A DNA stretch of 64,000 bases, taken from contig JAERMQ010000024.1 in NCBI GenBank assembly GCA_016844745.1, positions 1-64,000 of the forward strand. Reading direction: 5' to 3'. Positions 53,328-61,300 of the stretch are shown piece by piece. The position numbers and the translations under genes were made by a program. Within the stretch, counting starts at the first letter, position 1; every line of letters starts with the position of its first letter. This DNA is from Ignavibacteria bacterium (lineage in GTDB: Bacteria > Bacteroidota > Ignavibacteria > Kapaibacteriales > UBA2268). The notes under the pieces are model-generated. The model saw only the letters and a list, made by a program, of their open reading frames with translations, had not been told where the DNA came from and did not search any database.

Positions 53328-54452
53328 ATGAATGACCAAAAAAAAATTTTAGTTATAGACGATGCGGATTTCATACTTGAAAGTACTTCGACCTTACTTT
53401 CTTTTGAAGGCTATGAAGTATTTACCGCTCCTGATGGTTTAATCGGTGTTCAGTCCGCTATGGACAATCACCCTGATATGATTCTTTGCGATATTTCAAT
53501 GCCCGGATTGGATGGATACGGAGTGATCGATAAAATAAGAAGCACTCCTGAACTGGCTACCGTGCCTTTTGTTTTCCTGACTGCATTCACAGAAAAATCA
53601 AATATGCGAATCGGAATGGAGAAAGGCGCTGATGATTTTTTAATTAAACCCTATACACGAGATGAACTAATATCTGCAATCGATGCACAATGGAATAAAA
53701 AAACAAGAATCGACAACAAGGTTCAAAAGCAAATCGAGGAAGTTGGACGTAATGTAACTTATGCATTGCCTCATGAATTCAGGACGGTTTTAAATCAAGT
53801 GGTCGGTAGTGCAAAATATTTGTTGAGCACTGCCGGTATTATCGAAGAGGTGGAAATCAAGGAAATATCCGAAGATATAATCAGCTCTTCCCAGCGTTTA
53901 CTCAAAATTGCAGAAAATTTTCTTGCATATATCAAAATTGAATCTTTTGCTACAAATGCCGAAGCACGCAAGCAATTACGTTTTTTCCATACCGATGAAC
54001 CGGCTGCAGTTATAATGGACATTCTGAACCATGTTTCTAAACGTCACAGTCGATTTGGTGATTTTATTTTTGAAAAATTTACCGATTCTGTTTCTATTGA
54101 GATTTCATCGGATAGCTTCCATAAAATTATTTCCGAATTAGTTGATAATTCTTTTAAATTTTCAGAGCACGGCACGAAAATTACACTTTCATCCTGGCTC
54201 GATGGAGAACATTTGTATTTTTCAATAAAAGATTGCGGAAGGGGAATGTCCCAAACCCAAATCAACAACGTTGGCGCTTATATTCAATTCGAAAGAACAA
54301 TATATGAACAGCAAGGCGTCGGTTTAGGTTTGGTAATTGCCAAAAGATTAGTCGAACTTCATGATGGTGAATTCAAAATTAAAAGCCAGGAAGGTGCAGG
54401 TACAGAAATTATTTTTTTCTTGCCTGAAAGCAAGCGGGAAAATATCAAATAG
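53328..54452 (+). CDS. Receiver-histidine kinase hybrid (REC-HisKA-HATPase)
   Basis: 374 residues. CheY-like receiver at ~5-120: phosphoacceptor Asp within MILCDISMPGLDG, Thr/Lys in FVFLTAF and FLIKPYT. Then a HisKA-like helix pair with the His in ALPHEFRTVLNQVVGSAKYLLS (~145) and an ATPase domain with N box ELVDNSFKFS, G1 KDCGRGMS, and G2 GVGLGLVIAKRL. A soluble kinase led by its own receiver, with no sensor domain or separate regulator next to it; output partner unknown. Confidence 0.9.
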   Translation: MNDQKKILVIDDADFILESTSTLLSFEGYEVFTAPDGLIGVQSAMDNHPDMILCDISMPGLDGYGVIDKIRSTPELATVPFVFLTAFTEKSNMRIGMEKGADDFLIKPYTRDELISAIDAQWNKKTRIDNKVQKQIEEVGRNVTYALPHEFRTVLNQVVGSAKYLLSTAGIIEEVEIKEISEDIISSSQRLLKIAENFLAYIKIESFATNAEARKQLRFFHTDEPAAVIMDILNHVSKRHSRFGDFIFEKFTDSVSIEISSDSFHKIISELVDNSFKFSEHGTKITLSSWLDGEHLYFSIKDCGRGMSQTQINNVGAYIQFERTIYEQQGVGLGLVIAKRLVELHDGEFKIKSQEGAGTEIIFFLPESKRENIK

Positions 54453-54486
54453 GATTAAATAGTGAGTTTCAATAATCATCAAATCA

Positions 54487-54909
54487 TTAATTCTTTATTT
54501 TTTTCTTCATTATCAATTTCGTTCCTCTCCCGGAGTGGATGAAATCTACTGTATCCATAAAATTTCTAATAATAAACACTCCCCTGCCGTGGTCTTTGTA
54601 TAGATTTTCCGGTATTCTCGGGTCGGGCAAATCATCGAATGAAAATCCCAAACCTTCATCCTCTATGATAAAAATAATCTCCTTTTTAGTGGCTTCAATC
54701 GAAAGGCAGGCTTTCTTTTCGGGGTTGCATTTATTTCCATGATAAATAGCATTATTCATTCCTTCGGAAGTCGATATCACAATTCCATAATAGGTTTCTT
54801 CATCTATTGACAGAGCCTTCTTCAAATCCTGTAGAACGGCTTCAATAAATTTTATTGATTTCTTATCGCTGTCAAATTCTTTTCTAAATGAAAAAACCAA
54901 TTTCATCAT
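54487..54909 (-). CDS. RsbW-like serine kinase/anti-sigma factor
   Basis: 140 residues. GHKL ATPase of the RsbW/SpoIIAB group: SEGMNNAIYHGNKCNPEKKACL (N box), EDEGLGFSFDDLPDP (G1) and DHGRGVFIIRNFMDTVDF (G2). Such proteins bind a sigma factor or phosphorylate an anti-anti-sigma (STAS) partner, neither of which is in the window. It starts seven bases after the upstream barrel gene's stop, so it shares its operon. Confidence 0.88.
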   Translation of the reverse strand: MMKLVFSFRKEFDSDKKSIKFIEAVLQDLKKALSIDEETYYGIVISTSEGMNNAIYHGNKCNPEKKACLSIEATKKEIIFIIEDEGLGFSFDDLPDPRIPENLYKDHGRGVFIIRNFMDTVDFIHSGRGTKLIMKKKIKN

Positions 54910-54915
54910 TAATAC

Positions 54916-56823
54916 TCAAAGCCTGAAATTTGTTTGTAAACTGAAATTCGGAACATTCCGGTAATCCGGTTTTCCGGGATTCTGGAACTCATACCATCCC
55001 TGAAAAACTACACTGCTGCCGGACTTGAAGAATATTTTAATTAATACTTCCGGACCTACCGAAATTCCATGATATTTTATCTTCCCTGTAGCATTGCCTA
55101 CCATTAACGCCTGCCGGATATTAAAGTACCTGCAACCCGCAGCAATTTGAGTGCCATCCGATTTATCCCATAACAGCATTAATCTCGTGAATTGCTCGAA
55201 ATTGCTATTTTGAGGAGATTCCGAAAATGTCCTCCAGTATAAAATCCCATTTTCAAAATAACGAACAATTATCGTAGATTGCAAGTTAAATTTTTTATAT
55301 AATGAAATTGTGATTGTATCCCTGTAAGATATTTGCCGCAAACTCGTTAAGTCAACTCCCGAACTCAGGCTGTCGTAATCGTAAATTCTATAATTAGCCA
55401 ATACCTCGAAAGACGGATGAAACTTAACCGATTCGGTTTCCACAAAAATCTGGGGTGCAAATTTCAATACCCGATTCCATGAATTTGCAGAACTCATTTG
55501 CGATTTCAAATAAACGAGGTGCATAAATAAAGCTTCAAAGGTAAGGCTTCCTAATAGTATGGAAGAAAATCTATGGGAATACCTGATTTGAGTCGATGAT
55601 AAAAATTCATCCCTGTCATCTGAATTGCGAGAACTCGGTGTATCGTACTGGAGAATTTCAGAGGTATGATTAAGAATTATCGTATCAAACGAACCCGGAC
55701 AGAACCGGGATTTTGAAAAGGCTAAAGCGCGGGTATAATTATAATCTTTTTGATTTTCCTGATTTCTAACCAAATCTTCATCATCCTTGGATATTTGGAA
55801 TTTTTTGCCGATACGGTTTTCTTCGGTAACAGAGTAAAATCCTGCTCCAAGGATTTCTTCAAATTTTCCGTACTCGTATTTTACTTGTCCGGCGACTCCG
55901 ATTTGCAGGTTATTCAGATTGGTTTGTATCTTTGTCAAAGATGCCTGTTCCAAACTACTGTTGAAGGAACGAGTCTTAGTTGTATTATCGAAAGAAAGTT
56001 TAAGCTCGGATGCAAAATCAGAAATTTTAAAATTAGTATTAACCTCGCCACTTACACCATTTTCATTTCTAAGTTCGATAGGATTAACTCCGCCAAGTAT
56101 CCAGGGGGGCAGCAGCAGGTCTCTCCCCAATTGACGATACCTGAATTTCAATTCTATATTATTAAAAAAATCATATTGTCTGGCAATGGATGTGCGGAAA
56201 TCCAAATCGGAGTTCATTCGGTTATCTGATAGTTTGGCATAATTGCCAGACATATATGAATTTAACTTAAACTCTTCCACATTCAGGTCGGTTATTCTAC
56301 ACCCTAACATATAATAAGCTCCTCCTGCTTTAACTCCTATCTGATTATTGTTCTCATATCCTGCTTTTAAATCGATGAATGAGTTTGGAAGAAAATCATA
56401 TCGAATGCCTGCTGTATTATAAATGTCCTGTGTTTTGTTTATACCGATAGCACGCCGGTCGGCGGACCAAAGAAAATTTTGCCTTGCAGTTAAGTAAAAA
56501 TTACCTGAAATAGGATACAAATAATCGAAGCAAAATGTTTCATCATCCCGGATAGCTTTGTTTGACATCATTAGTGCAGCGCTGCGGTATTTTTGGTCGA
56601 TATTGAAAGTACCGAATTTTGTTTTTAAGAAAAGATTGGAATTTCCTGTGAAGAAGTAAGTATCAATAAATTTATCTACTGTCAGATTTACCATATTAAC
56701 CTGCAGAGAGTCGTTTTGAATCATTGATGGCAATTCTGCTGAAATAGTTTTCTGAGGAAAAAAAATAAGTATGAACATAAAGCAATAATTAAAAATCCAT
56801 CCAAAAAAAAATCTTTTTTTCAT
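54916..56823 (-). CDS. Large outer-membrane beta-barrel-like protein
   Basis: Start set at ATG 56823 (MKKRFFFGWIFNYCFMFILIFF, a signal peptide ending near ISA); the upstream ATG adds an implausible leader. About 635 residues of beta-strand pattern throughout (aromatic-polar alternation, e.g. FNLQSTIIVRYFENGILYWR, GAGFYSVTEENRIGKKFQIS) and a C-terminal aromatic-rich FSLQTNFRL typical of barrels. No plug or receptor motif seen. It is followed by the RsbW-like gene in the same operon. Confidence 0.6.
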   Translation of the reverse strand: MKKRFFFGWIFNYCFMFILIFFPQKTISAELPSMIQNDSLQVNMVNLTVDKFIDTYFFTGNSNLFLKTKFGTFNIDQKYRSAALMMSNKAIRDDETFCFDYLYPISGNFYLTARQNFLWSADRRAIGINKTQDIYNTAGIRYDFLPNSFIDLKAGYENNNQIGVKAGGAYYMLGCRITDLNVEEFKLNSYMSGNYAKLSDNRMNSDLDFRTSIARQYDFFNNIELKFRYRQLGRDLLLPPWILGGVNPIELRNENGVSGEVNTNFKISDFASELKLSFDNTTKTRSFNSSLEQASLTKIQTNLNNLQIGVAGQVKYEYGKFEEILGAGFYSVTEENRIGKKFQISKDDEDLVRNQENQKDYNYTRALAFSKSRFCPGSFDTIILNHTSEILQYDTPSSRNSDDRDEFLSSTQIRYSHRFSSILLGSLTFEALFMHLVYLKSQMSSANSWNRVLKFAPQIFVETESVKFHPSFEVLANYRIYDYDSLSSGVDLTSLRQISYRDTITISLYKKFNLQSTIIVRYFENGILYWRTFSESPQNSNFEQFTRLMLLWDKSDGTQIAAGCRYFNIRQALMVGNATGKIKYHGISVGPEVLIKIFFKSGSSVVFQGWYEFQNPGKPDYRNVPNFSLQTNFRL

Positions 56824-56988
56824 TGGGATTTCCAGAAAAAATTTGTTTGTTAAACCCATTGATAAGCTAAAAATATTTTTCTTTATTCATTTTCAAATTT
56901 ACTTTCAAAAATTGACATTCCTGCGAATGAGACTGTTTGAAAACTATCAAAAATTGAAGAATGACAATTTAAAAAAATCCCTTGAAAC

Positions 56989-57177
56989 TTAAGAATGAGC
57001 ATTACATCTTTGCCTGTATTCGATGACTTTTTCGGTTATCACTGATGGAAGCTCGCGTACGATAATTTTTTTTCCGCTTTTCAAACCGAGCGTAGTATCA
57101 TGATTGCACTCTACCGTCTCGATTTCATCTGCATTTACGGTTATTTGGTTACCATCCAATTTAGTTAATGTTATCAT
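56989..57177 (-). CDS. flbD: Flagellar protein FlbD, detached from the main cluster
   Basis: 62 residues matching the FlbD/YlzI family: MITLTKLDGNQITVNADEIETVECNHDTTLGLKSGKKIIVRELPSVITEKVIEYRQR. In the classical operon it lies right after flgE; here it sits 41 kb away, next to a barrel gene, alone. It may still serve flagellar assembly or motor power control (the role of its Bacillus relative SwrD), but position no longer shows this. Confidence 0.88.
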   Translation of the reverse strand: MITLTKLDGNQITVNADEIETVECNHDTTLGLKSGKKIIVRELPSVITEKVIEYRQRCNAHS

Positions 57178-57311
57178 AATAAAAGATATAATATATAATT
57201 CATTTAGACATTCTCATTCATAGAAAGCAAATTTAATAAAAAAAGTACGAAAATATTTATCGGCGAATACAGTCTTAATGAAAAATTGGATGTACATTTT
57301 AAGCGCTGTTA

Positions 57312-57812
57312 ATGAAAAATAAGTTAAAGCAAATTTTGAACAATCCCTTCCTTAGCTTAGCGGCAAGATTAACAGTAGGAATTGTATTCATTTATGCCTC
57401 AGTTAGTAAAATAGCCGACCCGCACCAGTTTGCCAAAGAAATAAGTAATTATAATATAATGCTTGATTCTTCGTTAAATTTAATGGCTCTTGCCCTCCCT
57501 TGGATTGAATTGATTGCCGGGCTTTTTCTTATTGCAGGAGTACGCCTTCGGGCAAATTCTGCAATAATTGGAATTTTACTTATTGTTTTCATAATTGCCG
57601 TTGGACTCGCTGTTGCACAGGGCTTAGACATTAATTGCGGATGCTTTTCAAAAATGGCATCTGAGCGTGTAGGACTGAAGAAAATCTTCGAGAATAGCGG
57701 AATGTTGCTGCTCTGTATTTATATTTTCCGTTATCCGGTTCCTAATTTAACACTTGAGCGGCTTTACGATAAGGAAGAAACGGATAATGAAGAAGAAATT
57801 ACTAATTACTAA
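57312..57812 (+). CDS. DoxX/MauE-type membrane protein
   Basis: 166 residues, four membrane helices (~15-35, ~58-77, ~80-101, ~125-143). LTVGIVFIYASVSKIADPHQFAKEISNY and ALPWIELIAGLFLIAGVRLRA, then GLDINCGCF with paired cysteines, fit MauE/DoxX (a family linked to disulfide or quinone redox). The tail ...NEEEITNY and its stop are encoded by the ATTACTA repeat starting at 57797, so the native C-terminus has been replaced or extended by it. Confidence 0.8.
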   Translation: MKNKLKQILNNPFLSLAARLTVGIVFIYASVSKIADPHQFAKEISNYNIMLDSSLNLMALALPWIELIAGLFLIAGVRLRANSAIIGILLIVFIIAVGLAVAQGLDINCGCFSKMASERVGLKKIFENSGMLLLCIYIFRYPVPNLTLERLYDKEETDNEEEITNY

Positions 57813-57830
57813 TTACTAATTACTAATTAT
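57797..57830. repeat. ATTACTA heptamers overlapping the DoxX/MauE stop codon
   Basis: Four to five copies of ATTACTA begin inside the last codons, provide ITNY and the TAA stop, and run 18 bases beyond. Same unit as after recN. Confidence 0.85.
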
Positions 57831-57841
57831 GAGTTTTTTTA

Positions 57842-57893
57842 AATCATATAATCCTTTAATCCTATAAATCCTAATTCAGACAATTTCTACCTT
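57842..57893. repeat. Dispersed GTCTGAA...GATTAAAGGATT element (copy 3, inverted)
   Basis: Reverse complement of the element at 28411-28470, with matching flanks (GTAGAAA at one end, GATTT at the other). Confidence 0.85.
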
Positions 57894-58151
57894 TTAAACT
57901 CTCTACTTTAAAATTTCACGAACATTGCCTTTAGATGTCATACATCTGCCAGATGTAGGACATCTTTTTATTCAAATAAACCTTGATTCTGTTTTTCTAA
58001 TATTTTCTTAAAATTTTACAAATGATGTTCTAATTGATAAAAAAGCGCATAAACCTGATTTTCTAATTATATAATAATGTTAAAAAAAATAACTACTTTA
58101 AATAATTTTGTTAAAAATCATATAAAAATTAGTCTTAACTAAAAAAATTAT

Positions 58152-58183
58152 TTTGTTTTATATCAATTTTTTTTGTAGTTTTG
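58152..58183 (+). promoter_or_regulatory. Bacteroidota-type promoter of the giant gene
   Basis: TTTG at 58152-58155 and TAGTTTTG at 58176-58183 (fitting TANNTTTG) are 20 bases apart, the spacing known for the primary Bacteroidota sigma factor. The start would be near 58190, leaving a leader of about 130 bases. Confidence 0.55.
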
Positions 58184-58318
58184 TATTAACAATGTTGTAA
58201 CCTTTTATTGACACTGTTTTTTGACAAATTTATTACTAATTCAAAATAATTTTTTGAATTGAATAAATTATAAAATAGAATTTTAATTGTTATGTTTTAA
58301 ATATTTTTTAGGGGTTTT

Positions 58319-61300
58319 ATGAAAAAATTAGTTCTAATCGCAATACTCTTTTTGAGTAGCTATGCACTTAACGCACAAGGCGGAGAAGCCTATTCATGGG
58401 GGTATAATGCCTATGGACAATTAGGTGATGGTACTACAACAAATAAAAATTCCCCAGTTCAAATCGGCACAGGTACAAACTGGACAACTTCCTTCGGTGG
58501 TTATTTCCATTCTATTGCAATTAAATCCGATGCCACTTTGTGGGCTTGGGGATATAATGGCAATGGACAATTAGGCGATGGTACAACTACTCAGAGAAAT
58601 TCCCCTGTTCAAACCGGCACCGGAACCAACTGGGTTTCTGCCTCTGGTGGTGGTTATCATACTGCTGGCATTAAAACAGATGGTACTTTGTGGGCATGGG
58701 GAAATAATGCATATGGACAATTAGGCGATGGAACAACTACTCAAAGAAATTCCCCGGTTCAAATCGGTACTGGTACAAACTGGGTTATGGTCTCCTGTGG
58801 AAGTTATAATACCATAGCAATCAAAAGCGACGGAACTTTGTGGGCTTGGGGATATAATGGTGATGGTGAGCTTGGCGATGGCACAACTACTCAAAGAAAT
58901 TCCCCTATACAAATTGGTACAGGAACAAACTGGAGTAAAGTCAACTGTGGAGATTGGCATACAATTGCAATCAAAAGCGACGGGACTTTGTGGGCTTGGG
59001 GTTGGAATAGCAATGGACAAGTCGGTGACGGTACATCATCCAACATCAGACTCTCCCCCGTTCAAATCGGCACTGGTACAAACTGGGCTTCGGTCTCCGG
59101 TGGTTATGCCCATACAATTGCAATCAAAAACGATGGCACTCTTTGGTCTTGGGGTAGGAATGACGCCGGACAACTTGGTGACGGCTCAACAACACAAAGA
59201 AATTCACCCGTACAAATCGGTACCGGAACAAACTGGGCTTCTGCCTCCAATGGAGAACATCATAATTGCGCAATCAGAAGTGACGGTACACTGTGGTCTT
59301 GGGGAAATAATACCTATGGACAATTAGGCGATGGCACAACAACCAATCGTATTTCTCCAATTCAAATTGGTACGAGTACAAACTGGATATCTGCTTCCTG
59401 TAGTGCCTACCATACACATGCAATTAATGGAGTAAATGATACACCATGCTCTGCTTCATGCAAGAATTTTACAACTAATTTAAATTCTTCAGGAAATGCT
59501 ACAATTTCTGCGTCTGATATTGATAACGGCAGTACCGGACAAGGAACTTTGAGTTTCAGCGTATCGCCAAGCTCATTCAACTGCTCTAATGTCGGACAAA
59601 ACTCTGTTACATTAACCGTTACTGACCAGAATAACAGCGTATCGAGATGTACTTCGATTGTAACAATTCAGGATTTAACATCGCCGACAGTACTTACAAA
59701 AGACGCTACAATTTATTTGGATGCAAGCGGGAACGCAAATCTTTCGGTAAGCGATGTAAATAACGGCAGCAGCGATAATTGCGGAATATCGAATTACTCG
59801 TTAAGCAAAACAAGTTTCGGCTGCAATGATGCAAGCTATGGCTCTAATGGAACTCTTAGCGTAAACATGTCTGCCGATAATAAATTTGAATTATATATTT
59901 CAACCGATAATAATACTACCGGGACTAACATTCTTAATGGGAATAATTGGTCCGTAAAATATTCAACTTCAACTAATTTACAAGCCGGACAGGATTACTG
60001 GATTCATGTAAAAGCTATTGACCTGGGACTTGTCGAAATGTTTATCGGCGATTTTACACTAACCGGCAGCTTCAGGTTTGAAAACGGTACACAATTATTA
60101 GGCACAAACACAACTAATTGGAAAGATAGCCGGACAGCGTTCGGTCAGAATGAGAGAACGCCTTATTATGTCGGTAATCAAGGAATAGCGCCATGGAATA
60201 ATTATGGTTATAATGGTGGAGCCGGTCATATCTGGGATAGCGTATGGAATACGTCAGGCAATGATACCATATACTTCAGCGCTAAAATTATTACTACGAG
60301 CAATGTTAATAACGTAACGCTTACAGTTACTGACGTTAACGGTAATTCTGCAACAAATGTTGCAAAAGTAATTGTTAAGGATAATTTGGCGCCAATTATT
60401 ATAACTAAAAATATAACCGTTTATTTGGATGCAAACGGTAATGCTTCGATAACTGCTAATGATGTGAATAATGGCAGTACTGATAATTGCGGTATTTCAA
60501 CCTTGACAGTTACGCCAAATACATTCAATTGTTTATCAATTAACGGAACAAATAATGCTTTATCATTTAATGGAAGCAACAGCAGAGTAAGCGTTAACAC
60601 TACATCTGCTTTAAATAATCTCGGTACAGGCAACATGACTATCGAAGCATGGGTAAATTCTTCAAATATGTCGAATGTTAATTCAATTATCAGGAAAACC
60701 GGCGATTATAATTTATACATGGCTAATGGAAAGTTATATGCTGAATACTGGCCCAATGGTATTGGTAATTCAACGTGGAGATTGGTAACCGGTACAAATA
60801 ACATTCCGGCAAATACATGGACTCATGTTGCATTTGTACTAAACGCAGGAACACCTTCATTATATATAAATGGAGTATTTGAATCATCTTCAGTAAGCAA
60901 TGGCAATATATCAGGTACTGAAAACCTTAATATTGGTATGTCAACAATTTATAATCAAACATTTATTGGAACAATAGATGAAGTTCGGGTATGGAATACT
61001 GCTCGTACTTCTACCGAATTAAATGCTTCCAAAAACTCATATCTTGCCGGCAATGAAACCGGATTGGTTGGTTATTGGTCCTTCAATGAAGGTTCGGGAA
61101 GTACAACAGCCGACAATCAAACAAACAGATTGAATAATGGAACATTAAATAATAACACATGGACTTCGGGAAATCCGAATTTTACCGGTGGAAACAATGT
61201 TACATTAACTGCAACAGATGCAAGCGGTAATAGTTCATCGGCTATGGCAGTTGTAACAATTGCCGATAATACACCACCCACTTTAACATGTGCATCAAAT

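Larger units (their letters stand above)
57813..58318. other. 506-bp region upstream of the giant secreted protein
   Basis: Contains the heptamer tail, an inverted copy of the GTCTGAA...GATTAAAGGATT element (57842-57893) and, at about 57935-57965, a small inverted repeat ATGTCATACATCTG / CAGATGTAGGACAT. Then come AT-rich sequence and the promoter. No gene seen. Confidence 0.65.

Noticed and set aside
57935-57965. Inverted repeat ATGTCATACATCTG / CAGATGTAGGACAT as an operator
   Set aside because: It is imperfect, lies over 200 bases upstream of the promoter, and resembles other repeat debris.
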